A DNA stretch of 64,000 nucleotides, from positions 186,001 to 250,000 of the forward strand of contig KB906756.1 of NCBI GenBank assembly GCA_000381605.1. The letters are read 5' to 3'. Positions within the stretch are counted from its first letter, which is position 1. Each line of letters starts with the position of its first letter. This DNA comes from Acidobacteriaceae bacterium KBS 89. Lineage in GTDB: Bacteria; Acidobacteriota; Terriglobia; Terriglobales; Acidobacteriaceae. Positions 53,990-63,626 of the stretch are shown here, one piece after another. Both the position numbers and the translations under genes were made by a program. A model generated the notes under the pieces. That model was not told the DNA's origin and searched no databases. It saw nothing but the letters and a program-made list of their open reading frames with translations.

Positions 53990-54498
53990 GTGGAGTATTT
54001 TGTTCCGTCGAGTGCGGTGCCCTGGCTCTTGGTGTGGACGTCGAAGACGTTCTGACCGCCGAAGGAGTCGGAGTCCACGTCGTCCTGATTGGAGCGAAGA
54101 CCCCACTCGGTGGTACCGGTCATTGGGTCGACGGGAATGCGACGGAGGAATTTGACCTTCTTGTCCTGGATCTCGACACCGTTGACCAGGGTTTCGAGAT
54201 CGGGTGGGTAGTTGAAGCTGTCGGCCTTGGTCTGCATGCCTCCCTTGTCGGCGGCGTCCTTATAGCGATCGATGGCGTCACGCATCTCCCACAGATCGCG
54301 GCGGAGTTCGCGCTCCTTGGTGCGTTTGACCTGGAAGCGGGCAATTGGGATAGCTGCGGAGGCGAGAATCGCAATGATCGCCACGCAGATGATGAGTTCG
54401 ACCAGCGTGAGACCGGACTCGGAGTGCCGTGAGTGAGGATCCACGTTTGCAAGTGCCGGAGGGTTGGCACCCGAGTTCCCGATTCGACTGGCAATCAC
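53983..54498 (-). CDS. GspG-like pseudopilin (first of the pair)
   Basis: A 171-residue pseudopilin. The processing site is SG/LTLVELIICVAIIAILAS with Glu at +5 and a short leader. The soluble domain has RRDLWEMRDAIDRYKDAADKGG (in part), a loop on the calcium side typical of GspG, and IPVDPMTG. It ends KYSTW, as does the second pseudopilin. The start GTG overlaps the secretin stop by four bases (GTGA), and its stop overlaps the next gene's ATG. The three genes form one tightly coupled operon. Confidence 0.9.
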   Translation of the reverse strand: MIASRIGNSGANPPALANVDPHSRHSESGLTLVELIICVAIIAILASAAIPIARFQVKRTKERELRRDLWEMRDAIDRYKDAADKGGMQTKADSFNYPPDLETLVNGVEIQDKKVKFLRRIPVDPMTGTTEWGLRSNQDDVDSDSFGGQNVFDVHTKSQGTALDGTKYSTW

Positions 54499-56933
54499 TT
54501 CACATGCACCACGGCCTGCGAACCAACGGCCGGAAGATTGGCCTGCGCGCTGTTGCGAGCGCCGACTTTGACGAGAGTGAGTTCGGAGTCACCGGCAGCA
54601 ACAGCTTTGAACGTGAGGGTGCAGAGGGATCCCTGCCCACTTACCCCGGTGGCGTTTGGAGGACGTTCGGTGGCGATAGCGACAAGCCCTGCGCCGTCGT
54701 CACGGTGGGTGACGGCGGTGAGCTGGCCATCGCGGCTGAGGAAGTCGCCGGCGTCGACGTTGACGAGCTGGAGGACGGCGGGGTTGAACTTCATCTGGAG
54801 CGGAACGGAGAAGATGTCGCGTCCGCCACCGAGCATGACGGCGACCTGGAAGGTGCTGCCGACGGTCTGGTTGGAGTTTGGCGGGACGACGGTGAAGCTC
54901 ACCGGGGGACCAGAGCCGGGCTGGGCTGCAGGCGCGGGCTGGTTCTGGGCCGGAGGCTGATTGGCTGGCGGCTGGCCGGCGGGCGGCTGGGTGGTGGGCG
55001 GCGGGGTAACTGGCTGGGCCTGCTGGTTGAGCTGCTGGACCGCCGCGTTGGCGGCGTTGGCGGCCGAGGTTGCTGGGCCGGTGGGGCGAGGCTTGACGAT
55101 CGGGTTGGCAAGGTCGGAGCTTGAGTCGGCGAGGGACGCGTCGTGACGGAGTTCGATGGATGCGCCGGTGCCGGTGTCGATGGCGCGGGTGTTCATACGA
55201 GTCAGGACGGATTCGCGGACGATGTGCGGAATGAGCAGAAAGACGATCTCGTCCTTCTGCGCATCTTTGGCTCGCGAGCTGAAGAAGTATTTGAGAAACG
55301 GAAGTTCGCCGAGGCCGGGGGTTCCGCTGATGTTGAGGCTATCCTGCTTGGTGATGATGCCGGCGAGGAGGCTGGGCTCGCCGTCCATGAGCTGGATGAC
55401 CTGATCGGTGGTGCGCTGGCCGATGATTGGCTCGGTGACGCCGGAGATGGTGACGCTGCCGGCCTGGGAGGTGACCTCGATCTTCAGCTTGAGGGTGACT
55501 TGGCGGTCGTAGTGGACGGTGGGTGTGATGTCAATGGTGACACCCACGTCGATGAAGGTGAACTGAGGCTGGACGCCGATGCTGGCGACGCCGGTGGATA
55601 CGCCGGCGTTATAGGAACCGGTGGCGATAGGGATTTTCTGGCCAACCTTGAGGTTTGCGTGCTGGCCGTCGGTGGCGCGGATGCTGGGGTTCTGCAAGAT
55701 GCGGGTGTCGGCGTCGGAGAGCAGCGCGTTGACGGTGGCGGGGCCGATGTTCACGATGACGTTGTTGGCGTTGAGATGGGCGAGCGAGTTGAGGGATGGC
55801 GGGGTGGTCGTCGAGCCGTTGCCATTTGTCGGCGTGCTTCCGCTTTGGTTCGTGGTTTGGGTGGCCTGCACACTGATGCTGGCAGTCTGCGGGAGAGTGA
55901 TGCCGAGGTTGCGCATCCTGTCGCGACTGACCTCGAGGACGGCGACGTCGACGACGACCTCAGGGCGAGCACGGTCGAGGTCGTTCAACAGCTTTTGCGC
56001 GAGGAGCAGCTGGTCGGGCGTGGCGCGCATGACGATGGCGTTCTGGCTGGGAACGAGATAAATCTTGATGCTGGGGTCGAGCAGATTGCGGATGGCGACG
56101 ACCACTTCGTTGGCATCGTTCTGCTGGCTGGCGTTGGTGAGATAGAAGGTCTGGACTGCCTGCGAGTCGAGGTCGGTGCGCTTGGTGCGGGTGTTCTGGG
56201 CGACGAAGATGGTGTTGGAGGTGACAGGCTTATAGAAGGTGCCGGCGAGGGTTCCGACGATGCGAAGAGCGTCTGCCCAACTGACGTTGGTGAGATCGAC
56301 GGGGATGCGCTTGGAGGTGTAGTCGGGATCGAAGAGGATGTTGATGCCGGTCGCTTTGCCGATGGCCTGATAGATGATCTTGACGTCTTCGACCATGTGC
56401 AGGGTGATCGGATCGTTCGAGATCGGCTTCAGTTCAACGGGCCCGGAGATGGAGGCGATGCTGGCGAGGGTTTCGTTCTGCCTCGACATCTGCTCCGAGG
56501 GTTCGGGACCGGGACCGGTGGGTGGATTGGCGAGTTGCTGCTGGACCTGATCAATCTCCTGCTGGGCGGTCTGATAGCTGGGGTCGATCTGAATGGCGCG
56601 GGTGAACTGGGCGAGGGCGCCGTTGAGGTCACCACTCTGACGCAGTACGCGGCCCTGATCGACGTGGGCGGCGGCGGCCTGGAAACGGACGCGCGCGAAG
56701 TTGGCTTCGTAATGTACGTCGTTCGGCTTCTGAGCGAGCGCCTTCTGGTAGTCCTCCATGGCGGTGTCGAAGTCCTGATGGGCTTCGGCGGCCTCTCCTC
56801 GCTGGTTCCAGGTCTTGGCTGACTGGGCGTGTGCCGCGACAGGGCCAAAGGCAGCAAGGCCGCACAGAAGTAAGAGAGGGAGCGTTCGAAGGAAAGCCGA
56901 TTGTTTGCCGATTGATTTGTACCCGCGAGCCAT
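54495..56933 (-). CDS. Secretin (GspD/PilQ type) with N-terminal TPRs and a C-terminal cohesin-like domain
   Basis: An 812-residue outer-membrane channel protein. A signal peptide (LLLLCGLAAFGPVAAHAQ) is followed by TPR repeats (about 40-140), an N0/STN-like domain (ITLHMVEDVKIIYQAIGKATGINILFD in parts), a secretin_N domain and the secretin core (about 430-640; VGQKIPIATGSY, EPIIGQRTTDQVIQLMDGEPSLLAGI in parts, TPGLGELPFLKYFF). A Pro/Gln-rich linker (about 665-715) leads to a C-terminal domain (VMLGGGRDIFSVPLQMKFNPAVLQLV) that has a cohesin-type carbohydrate-binding fold pattern. That extra domain is not in standard GspD. ATG 56933 with GGAAG upstream is used; the longer frame has no signal peptide at its start. 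It probably exports or assembles with the two pseudopilins. Confidence 0.92.
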   Translation of the reverse strand: MARGYKSIGKQSAFLRTLPLLLLCGLAAFGPVAAHAQSAKTWNQRGEAAEAHQDFDTAMEDYQKALAQKPNDVHYEANFARVRFQAAAAHVDQGRVLRQSGDLNGALAQFTRAIQIDPSYQTAQQEIDQVQQQLANPPTGPGPEPSEQMSRQNETLASIASISGPVELKPISNDPITLHMVEDVKIIYQAIGKATGINILFDPDYTSKRIPVDLTNVSWADALRIVGTLAGTFYKPVTSNTIFVAQNTRTKRTDLDSQAVQTFYLTNASQQNDANEVVVAIRNLLDPSIKIYLVPSQNAIVMRATPDQLLLAQKLLNDLDRARPEVVVDVAVLEVSRDRMRNLGITLPQTASISVQATQTTNQSGSTPTNGNGSTTTPPSLNSLAHLNANNVIVNIGPATVNALLSDADTRILQNPSIRATDGQHANLKVGQKIPIATGSYNAGVSTGVASIGVQPQFTFIDVGVTIDITPTVHYDRQVTLKLKIEVTSQAGSVTISGVTEPIIGQRTTDQVIQLMDGEPSLLAGIITKQDSLNISGTPGLGELPFLKYFFSSRAKDAQKDEIVFLLIPHIVRESVLTRMNTRAIDTGTGASIELRHDASLADSSSDLANPIVKPRPTGPATSAANAANAAVQQLNQQAQPVTPPPTTQPPAGQPPANQPPAQNQPAPAAQPGSGPPVSFTVVPPNSNQTVGSTFQVAVMLGGGRDIFSVPLQMKFNPAVLQLVNVDAGDFLSRDGQLTAVTHRDDGAGLVAIATERPPNATGVSGQGSLCTLTFKAVAAGDSELTLVKVGARNSAQANLPAVGSQAVVHVK

Positions 56934-57280
56934 GCTGCTTCCGTTTCCGTCCTTTACACCGAAGAGAGTGTGGCGTTTGCCGGAGTGCACGCCTGCCGGG
57001 AAGATGTTCTGAGACAGGACGCTGCCTGTGGGGGCTGTGCCTGCCAGGCTGCTGCGCTCCGGTGAGTATAGCATTCGGTGAACATTCGACATCATCAGAA
57101 GGGGTAGCCTTTGTTGGTTCGCGGACACTTAGAGGAACGGGCTGCCGCTACTGGTTTTGTCGGTTTAACGCCCGGCATGGAAGCCCGGTCATTGAAGTTT
57201 ATGGTTAGACGCGCGGTTGCTCGACGAGTGAGTTTTGCAGGTGAGACTAAAGTTGCAGACGTGTTAAAGTAAGAGGTTGC
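56934..57280. other. Divergent intergenic region between secretin and smpB genes
   Basis: No gene is supported. It should hold both promoters; no convincing -35/-10 pair stood out. AAGAGG lies just before the smpB ATG. Confidence 0.5.
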
Positions 57281-57820
57281 ATGGCCCGTTCTCTCTCCAA
57301 TCCGACTGTCGCCCACCAAGCGAAGCCTGTGGTGAGGGAGAAGGACCGCGACCCCGTAGCAGCGGGCAAGCGAGATGCCGCCTTCAACCGGTCTGCCAGC
57401 TTTAACTATTTTCTGTCAGACAAGTTCGAGGCGGGGGTTGCGCTGCGTGGGACCGAGGTGAAATCGATCCGCGAGGGCAAGGCCAACCTGAAGGATGCTT
57501 ACGGACTGCTGAAGGACGGCGAGTGCTTTTTGCTGAATGCGCACATTGGGCCGTTCTCTCATGGAAATGCGATGAACCATGATTCTTTGCGGACCCGCAA
57601 ATTGCTGATGCACAAGAGCGAGGTGCGGAAGCTCGAAGGAATGACGAAGCAGAAGGGGTTTACTCTGATCCCAACGCGACTTTATTTTCGCAATGGGCGC
57701 GTGAAATGCGAGCTGGCGCTGGCCAAGGGCAAGCAGGAGTGGGACAAGCGCGCAACGGAACGCAAGCGTGAGGCCGATAACGAGGCCAAGGCTGCGGTCG
57801 CGCGGAGTCAACGGCAGTAG
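57281..57820 (+). CDS. smpB: SsrA-binding protein SmpB
   Basis: The protein partner of tmRNA in rescue of stalled ribosomes, 179 residues. The OB-fold core is clear: FNRSASFNYFLSDKFEAGVALRGTEVKSIREGKANLKDAY (in parts), GECFLLNAHIGPF, RTRKLLMHKSEV, GFTLIPTRLYFRNG and VKCELALAKGKQEWDKR. The C-terminal basic tail that enters the mRNA channel is present. An N-terminal extension of about 30 residues is unusual. AAGAGG precedes the ATG. No ssrA gene is visible here. Confidence 0.97.
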   Translation: MARSLSNPTVAHQAKPVVREKDRDPVAAGKRDAAFNRSASFNYFLSDKFEAGVALRGTEVKSIREGKANLKDAYGLLKDGECFLLNAHIGPFSHGNAMNHDSLRTRKLLMHKSEVRKLEGMTKQKGFTLIPTRLYFRNGRVKCELALAKGKQEWDKRATERKREADNEAKAAVARSQRQ

Positions 57821-57881
57821 CTCAGTTTTTCGTAACAGATTCCTGTCTCCAGAACGATTGTGGCGCGCTACGATAGAAGCC

Positions 57882-59438
57882 ATGGATACTAAGCTTCTGT
57901 TTCACGACGCAGCTGGATTCCAGGCTCCGATGCTGGCGGTCTTTGCGGTGGACATTGCGATTGGCAAAGACGCGGAACCTCTGCTGGCACCGCTGACGAC
58001 TTCGGATGCGGTGACCAATGCTGCGGCGAAGGTGTTGGCTTCGGGGGAGTTCAAGGGGACGCTGGGTGAGACGCTGCTGCTCCATGCTCCAAATGGATTG
58101 AAGGCGGAGCGGCTGCTGATTGTGGGGCTGGGCAAGGCGAAGGACCTTTCGGTGGATGAGGTGCGCAAGGGTGCGGGCGTGGCGGTGCGGGCGGCGAAGC
58201 CGCTTGGCGTGCGTGAGGTGGCGATTGCATTTCCTGAGGACCATGCGCTGTCCGATGAACACCTGGATTCGCTGCCGTGCACTCTGATGTCGCGGGCACT
58301 GGTAGAAGGTGCGGAACTGGCTGAGATGGACTGGGATACTTACCGGAGCGACCGGAAGGACAGGTCGATTCGGACGCTTTCGGTGATTGCGAACGAAGCG
58401 GAGAAGTCGTCACGGGACGAGATTCAGGTTGGGTTTGATGAAGGGTTGGTTGTGGCGGCGGCGCAGAACTTTACGCGGTCGCTGGTGAACGAGCCGGGCA
58501 ATGTGTTGACGCCGACGGAGCTGGGTAAGCGCGCGGCGGCGATGTGCGCTGAGGTGGGGCTGAAGTGCGAGGTGCATTCGACGAAGAAGCTGCACGAGCT
58601 GAAGATGGGGGCTTTCTGGGCGGTCGCACAGGGGTCGGAGGAGCCGCCAGCGCTGATTGTGATGACGTACGAGCCGCAGTTGGGCAAAGGGCAGGTGGCG
58701 GCGACGAATGCTCCGGTGTTTGGGCTGGTGGGAAAAGGGATTACGTTCGATACGGGTGGGATCTCGATTAAGCCGGCGGACGGCATGGAGAAGATGAAGT
58801 ACGACATGGCAGGCGCGGGGGCGATGATTGGCGCGATGAGGGCGATTGCGCAGCTGAAGCCGAAGGTGAAGGTGATTGGAGTGGTGTGCTCGGCGGAGAA
58901 TATGCCGGATGGAAAGGCGTTCAAGCCGGGGGATGTGGTGACGGCGATGTCGGGCAAGACGATTGAGGTGGTGAATACGGATGCCGAGGGCAGGCTGGTG
59001 CTGGCTGATGGTTTGCACTTTGCGAAGACGCTGGGGTGCACACATCTGATCAATGCAGCGACGCTGACCGGGGCTTGTGTTGTCGCACTTGGAATTCTGA
59101 ATGCCGGGCTGTTCACGAACGATGAGTCTACGTGGGAGAAGTTCCAGGAAGCCACGAAGATTTCGGGGGAGAAATTTTGGAGACTTCCCTGCACCGAGGA
59201 CTACAAAGACCAGATCAAGAGCCAGATTGCGGACATGATGAATACGGGCAAGAATCGGTGGGGTGGGGCGATCTCGGCGGCGATGTTTTTGAAGGAGTTT
59301 GTAGGGGAGACTCCGTGGGTGCACCTGGATATCGCAGGGTGCGCTTGGAACGATGAGAGTAAGCCGTGGGTTGCGAATGGGCCGAGTGGGATCGGGGTGC
59401 GGTCGATTCTGGAGTGGGTGCGGAGTTATTCGGCTTAG
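57882..59438 (+). CDS. pepA: Leucyl aminopeptidase (M17 family)
   Basis: A cytoplasmic two-zinc aminopeptidase, 518 residues. It carries LVGKGITFDTGGISIKP with the metal-binding and catalytic Lys and Asp, KYDMAGAGAM, and the family signature NTDAEGRLVLADGL. The N-terminal regulatory domain (MLAVFAVDIAIG, LIVGLGKAKDLSVDEVRKGAGVAVRAAK in parts) is intact. Start ATG 57882 was preferred over a longer frame that runs into smpB. It lies 61 bases after smpB and may be cotranscribed. Confidence 0.96.
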   Translation: MDTKLLFHDAAGFQAPMLAVFAVDIAIGKDAEPLLAPLTTSDAVTNAAAKVLASGEFKGTLGETLLLHAPNGLKAERLLIVGLGKAKDLSVDEVRKGAGVAVRAAKPLGVREVAIAFPEDHALSDEHLDSLPCTLMSRALVEGAELAEMDWDTYRSDRKDRSIRTLSVIANEAEKSSRDEIQVGFDEGLVVAAAQNFTRSLVNEPGNVLTPTELGKRAAAMCAEVGLKCEVHSTKKLHELKMGAFWAVAQGSEEPPALIVMTYEPQLGKGQVAATNAPVFGLVGKGITFDTGGISIKPADGMEKMKYDMAGAGAMIGAMRAIAQLKPKVKVIGVVCSAENMPDGKAFKPGDVVTAMSGKTIEVVNTDAEGRLVLADGLHFAKTLGCTHLINAATLTGACVVALGILNAGLFTNDESTWEKFQEATKISGEKFWRLPCTEDYKDQIKSQIADMMNTGKNRWGGAISAAMFLKEFVGETPWVHLDIAGCAWNDESKPWVANGPSGIGVRSILEWVRSYSA

Positions 59439-59490
59439 TAGTTGGCCGCTTACGGGAAGGCTTAACACCGATTTACAGATGAGACGGATA

Positions 59491-59522
59491 AAAACGGATC
59501 AACTCTTTATTTGATCCGTTTT
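59491..59522. terminator. Bidirectional terminator between pepA and argS
   Basis: Perfect 12-base arms (AAAACGGATCAA and TTGATCCGTTTT) around an eight-base loop, with T-runs on both strands. It serves the convergent pepA and argS genes. Confidence 0.9.
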
Positions 59523-59556
59523 TTGTTTTCGCTGAATAATTTGTTGTCTATTTTAG

Positions 59557-61578
59557 TTACATAACGGGTGGGGCTTCGATGCCGAGATAGCCGAGGGCTC
59601 GGGTCATTTCGCGTTGGGCTACGGCTGCGGTGGCGAGGAGCAGGGCTTTGCGGGTGGGGTCGGCTTCGTTGAGGACGTGGTGGCGGTGGTAGAAGTTATT
59701 GAATTGCTGGGCTAGCTGGAAGGCGTATTTCGCGAGGTAGGCTGGCTCGGCTGTCGCGATGCATTGCTCGATGAGAAGGGTGAGTTTGGAGGCGAGGAGC
59801 CACGTCTCCCATAGGCTGCTTCCCTCTTCGGCGTTGAGGAGGTTGGCGAGGTCGAGGTTTGCGATGGCGGCGAGGGATTCGGCTTCGGTGGTGTTGGCCT
59901 TGCGAAAGATGTTGGCGGCGCGGACGATGGCGTACTGGACGTAGGGGCCGGTTTCGCCTTCGAAGCTGAGGGCGTCTTTGAAGTCGAAGGCGATGACGGT
60001 GTTGCGGGTGAAGCGGAGCATGAAGTAGCGGAGGGCGCCTACTGCGATTTGAGTTGCGATGGTTAGGCGTTCGGCGGCTTCGATCTCGGGGTGGCGGGTG
60101 TCGACTTCGGATTTTGCGGCGGCGATGAGCTGGTCGAGGAGGTCGTCGGCTTTGACGCCGAAGCCCTTGCGGCCGCTGACTTCGATGTAGGATTTGCCGC
60201 GGTCTTCGTCGCTGAGGGTGTAGCCGAGTTCGATGGCGCATCGCGGGGTGAGGGCGACCATCTCGTAGGAGAAGTGGGTGTAGTTGTCGGCAGCTTCGGT
60301 GTAGCCCATGCCGCGGAGGGCGGCGATGACGTTATTCTGCGGATCGTTCTGGCGAGAGTCGATGACGTTGTAGATGTGGTCGGCGTGGCCGAAGAATGGG
60401 TGCGGGGTTTCGCCGTTGACGGTGGAGATCCAGCAAGTGTGCGTTGGGTACTCGTGAAATTTTGCGTAGCCGAAGTCCTTGCCGGGGAGAAGACCGAACT
60501 TCCAGAGGTGATAGGCGATGTCTTTGCCGACGTAGGTGACGGTGCCGTTGGAGCGGACGATGACCTTTGCGTCTTCGTCGGGGAGGTTGGGGTCGGTTCC
60601 CTCTTCGGCGATGGTTGCTTCAGTTCCTGCTCGGCGCATGACCCAGCAGTCTTTATTTTTGCCGGCGGTCTCTTTGTAGAGGACGCCTTTTTCGATCATG
60701 AGAGTGCGGGCTGCGTCCCAGAAGTGGAGGGTGAGGATCTCGCTTTCACGGGGTAGGAAGTCGTACTCGATGCTTAGGCGCTGCATGGTGTCGAGATGGC
60801 GACGGAGGACGGCGGTGGAGATGAGGTCGGCGATCTCGGCGGTTTCGTTGTTGCCGGCTTCGAGCGCGTGGAGGGTGTCGAGGCGGATTTGCTTGCGGGC
60901 GGCGATCTGGCCGGCGTCGGCGGTGTACCACTGCGAGACGCGGGCGTAGAGGTCCCAGCAGTAGAAGTCGATGCGCTGGTTGGTCTCGAGGAGTTCGGTG
61001 AGGAGCTCGCGGGTGCTGTCTAACGTTTTGCCTTCGAGATGGACGAGGCCTACGACTACGTCTGCGACTTGCACCCCAGTGTTGTCGATGTAATTTTGTA
61101 CGCCTACTTCATAGCCGCGTTTGTAATTGTCGGGGCGGAGGAGACGCTGGAAGGTATCGCCGAGGATGGCGTTGCGGAGGTGACCGATGTGGGCGGCTTT
61201 GTTGGGGTTGATGCTGGTGTGTTCGACGAGGCGGAAGCCCGGGCCGCCTATGTCGGCGTGCTGGTCGGCGGCGATGCGGCGAACGGCGGCGGTGCGGTCG
61301 AGGCGGATGTTGAGGTAGCCGGCACCTGCTACCTCGACGCTGGCGACGCCTTCGAGGTGAGAGAGAGCGGCGGTTAGTTCGGCTGCGAGCTCGGTCGCGA
61401 TGGCGCGGGGGGCTTTGCGGAGGCGCTTGGCTAGTTCGAAGGCGACGGGCAGTGCGAGTTCGCCGAGGGCGATGTTCGGCGGCTGCTCGACGACAAGGTT
61501 CGTGAGGGTGACGTCGTATTTTGCGAGAAGGATGGCCTGGATGCGGGCCAACAAAGACTGCTGGATTGTGCGATACAT
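59557..61578 (-). CDS. argS: Arginyl-tRNA synthetase
   Basis: A class I synthetase of 673 residues, longer than the usual 550-590. The N-terminal ArgRS additional domain (NIALGELALPVAFELAKRLRKAP in parts) precedes the HIGH motif in NPNKAAHIGHLRNAILGD. The catalytic core has YVGKDIAYHLWKFGLL, and the KMSKS position is degenerate (VSGRKGFGVKADDLL), as in many ArgRSs. The C-terminal anticodon-binding domain (FNNFYHRHHVLNEADPTRKALLL in parts) is complete. The extra length sits mainly in insertions in the catalytic domain. It is convergent with pepA. Confidence 0.96.
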   Translation of the reverse strand: MYRTIQQSLLARIQAILLAKYDVTLTNLVVEQPPNIALGELALPVAFELAKRLRKAPRAIATELAAELTAALSHLEGVASVEVAGAGYLNIRLDRTAAVRRIAADQHADIGGPGFRLVEHTSINPNKAAHIGHLRNAILGDTFQRLLRPDNYKRGYEVGVQNYIDNTGVQVADVVVGLVHLEGKTLDSTRELLTELLETNQRIDFYCWDLYARVSQWYTADAGQIAARKQIRLDTLHALEAGNNETAEIADLISTAVLRRHLDTMQRLSIEYDFLPRESEILTLHFWDAARTLMIEKGVLYKETAGKNKDCWVMRRAGTEATIAEEGTDPNLPDEDAKVIVRSNGTVTYVGKDIAYHLWKFGLLPGKDFGYAKFHEYPTHTCWISTVNGETPHPFFGHADHIYNVIDSRQNDPQNNVIAALRGMGYTEAADNYTHFSYEMVALTPRCAIELGYTLSDEDRGKSYIEVSGRKGFGVKADDLLDQLIAAAKSEVDTRHPEIEAAERLTIATQIAVGALRYFMLRFTRNTVIAFDFKDALSFEGETGPYVQYAIVRAANIFRKANTTEAESLAAIANLDLANLLNAEEGSSLWETWLLASKLTLLIEQCIATAEPAYLAKYAFQLAQQFNNFYHRHHVLNEADPTRKALLLATAAVAQREMTRALGYLGIEAPPVM

Positions 61579-61807
61579 GCTTTCGGGTTCACCGCGTTCG
61601 GAAGGGTTTGGGACTGGGTTTCAGTTTACTAGAGTAGGGGCTTGCTGAGTGGCGCGATGACTGGATACGACGCTTCGTGTGCGAACGGTCTGATCCAGAG
61701 CGTACTAGAGAGATAGGGGGGAATGTTTCGAAACATGGCGAATCGGCGTAGAATCCTGCTGCCTGGAATTCAGGGCGGGCCCTCTGGTGATAGCGATGGA
61801 GGACAAG

Positions 61808-62242
61808 ATGGCGACGGCGATGACACAAGATGTCCGTGCGCGCAGGGAAGCTGTTGTGCAGGCGCATCTGAAGGCGGAGGCCGTCGACCATGACGTTGCC
61901 TCTGTGGTGGCAACTTTTCGGCATCCGCGGTATGAGGTCCCTGCCCTTGCGGCGGTTGCAGATGGCACGCAAGCCGTTGAGGGACTGGTCGGTCACCTGT
62001 TGTCAGCTTTTCCGGATTTCTATCTCCACCAGATTGCGCTTTACCACTCCGACGACGCGGTGATCGTCGAGTGCCGATTCGGAGGAACGCACAAGGGCGT
62101 CTGGGCGGGGATCGAACCAACCGGAAAGCCGATGGAGGTCGAGAGTGTCTTGATCTTCGTGTTCGAGGGCGACGATCTGATTTGCGAGAAGGTGTACTTC
62201 GATCACGGAACGATCCTGCGTCAGTTGGGTGTGGCTTCCTGA
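61808..62242 (+). CDS. SnoaL-like (NTF2-fold) protein, ester-cyclase type
   Basis: A 144-residue protein with the SnoaL pattern: a helical start (REAVVQAHLKAEAVDHDVASVVATF in parts), RYEVPALAAVADG, a VEGLVGHLLSAFPDFYL segment typical of SnoaL/ester cyclases, EVESVLIFVFEGDDLICEKVYFDHGTILRQLG (in parts). The helix after FPDF and the final YFDHGTIL match polyketide-cyclase-like family members of unknown substrate. GGAGG lies six bases before ATG 61808. No polyketide genes are near. Confidence 0.9.
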   Translation: MATAMTQDVRARREAVVQAHLKAEAVDHDVASVVATFRHPRYEVPALAAVADGTQAVEGLVGHLLSAFPDFYLHQIALYHSDDAVIVECRFGGTHKGVWAGIEPTGKPMEVESVLIFVFEGDDLICEKVYFDHGTILRQLGVAS

Positions 62243-62260
62243 CGCGGAATCGTTCGAGGT

Positions 62261-63289
62261 TTACGGCAGTTCGGTGGGGAGCTGTTCGATTTCGACGTAG
62301 AGCGGCTTGTGGTTGTGAATGCGGATGCGGTGGGTTAGGAAGATGATTCCGCCTGCGAAAGTGACGGAAATGAGCATCCATGCGTGGATGGCGAGGCCGA
62401 GGACAGCTGCCTGCGTGACGGAGGCGCCATGGCTGATGAGCGCGGTCTTGACTCCTAGTTCGTAAGGGCCAATTGCGCCGGGCGAGCTGGGTAGCAGGTA
62501 GGAGAGATTGGCAAAGGAGGCGGCGAGCCACGGGCCGACGCGATCTACGGGTATGCCGACCAGAGCAATGGCAGAGACGAAGATCATCCCTTCGCAGGTC
62601 CAGATGAGGGCGGTCTGAAAGAGAAGAAGGAGCGAACCGGTGACACCCAGGCGGCCGGTGGCGTCGAGGGCGAGGGTGATCCAGTGTTCGATCTTAGCGA
62701 GTTTTGGATTCGTGGGCAGACGGAGGAAGAGGCGCTGTATGGGTGCTTGCAGACGGCGGGCCGCGACAAGGAGAAGCAGCAGGCCGATGGCGGAGATGGC
62801 GAGAGAGATGTCGGCGATGAGGCGCAGGCGGGGCGTGGCGACGCGGCCAACTGTGGAGAGGAACATCAGGACAAGGACGAAGATGTCGAGGAGTTTTTCG
62901 ACGATGACTGTGCTGAGGATGGTGGAGGGTGAGGCGCCGAGGTCGTTCGCGTAGGTGAAGACGCGCATGATGTCGCCGATGCGCAGGGGAAGGATATTGT
63001 TGGCGGCCAGCGAGGTCATGAGAACGCGGCCGCAGGCGAGGAAATGGTCTGGAACGGAACGCGACCCGCGAGGCATCATCTGGCTCCAGCGAACGCACCG
63101 GAGAACGCAACTGGCGACGGAGAAGCCGAGGACGCCGAGGAGCCATGCGGGATGGGCGGCATGCAGGGTGAGGATGTGGTCGAAGGAGATTCCGCGAAAG
63201 GTGTACCAGAGGAAGAAGGCGCTGATGAGAAGGCCGGGAATGGTCTTCAGAAGGTTGCGGCTGCCGGTGGCCGCGGTGGTGGTGCTCAT
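62261..63289 (-). CDS. LPG_synthase_TM/UPF0104-type membrane protein
   Basis: A 342-residue protein with about eight helices. The family (shared with the membrane part of MprF and AglD) is suggested by RWSQMMP, AANNILPLRIGDIMRVF and LPSSPGAIGPYELGVKTALI, whose GxxxG-like NxxxPxRxGD and PGxxGxxE motifs are the hallmarks. MprF-type domains flip or move lipids; a lipid-flippase role is inference. It is convergent with the SnoaL-like gene. A start at ATG 63289 is used. Confidence 0.9.
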   Translation of the reverse strand: MSTTTAATGSRNLLKTIPGLLISAFFLWYTFRGISFDHILTLHAAHPAWLLGVLGFSVASCVLRCVRWSQMMPRGSRSVPDHFLACGRVLMTSLAANNILPLRIGDIMRVFTYANDLGASPSTILSTVIVEKLLDIFVLVLMFLSTVGRVATPRLRLIADISLAISAIGLLLLLVAARRLQAPIQRLFLRLPTNPKLAKIEHWITLALDATGRLGVTGSLLLLFQTALIWTCEGMIFVSAIALVGIPVDRVGPWLAASFANLSYLLPSSPGAIGPYELGVKTALISHGASVTQAAVLGLAIHAWMLISVTFAGGIIFLTHRIRIHNHKPLYVEIEQLPTELP

Positions 63290-63626
63290 GCGGGCATCCA
63301 GCCCAGGGAGATCAGCCGTGGGCGATGGGGGGGTGCACAGTAGTCAGATTGGTCCGAACGACAATGAAGCATGCAACTTCGATTGTATCTTCTGGGTTTC
63401 CAATATTGGACGGTCAACTGGAAGGATGGGCGAAGGTTAGTACGTGATTGCCGGGAAGCGGCAGTTCAGAACTCCGGTCGTAGCCTTATCTTTTCGGGGA
63501 TTTATCGTTATTGGCCCGCACGGCGCGCAACAGTCGCTGTGTTCGCGCCCGGAAGTGGGTTGTGTAAGAGACAATGTAGGAGCGGTATTCGAGTAGCAAA
63601 CATTTCGCGGCGGGGGCAATCGATAG
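63290..63626. other. Gene-free stretch
   Basis: No gene, RNA or strong hairpin was found between the flippase-like gene and the edge gene. Confidence 0.5.

Noticed and set aside
55143..56822. 559-codon plus-strand frame opposite the secretin gene
   Set aside because: A shadow of the GC-rich secretin coding strand; Gly/Asp/Val-rich, no ribosome site and no recognisable domain.
58410..59468. 352-codon minus-strand frame opposite pepA
   Set aside because: Arginine/histidine-rich shadow of an unmistakable aminopeptidase gene.
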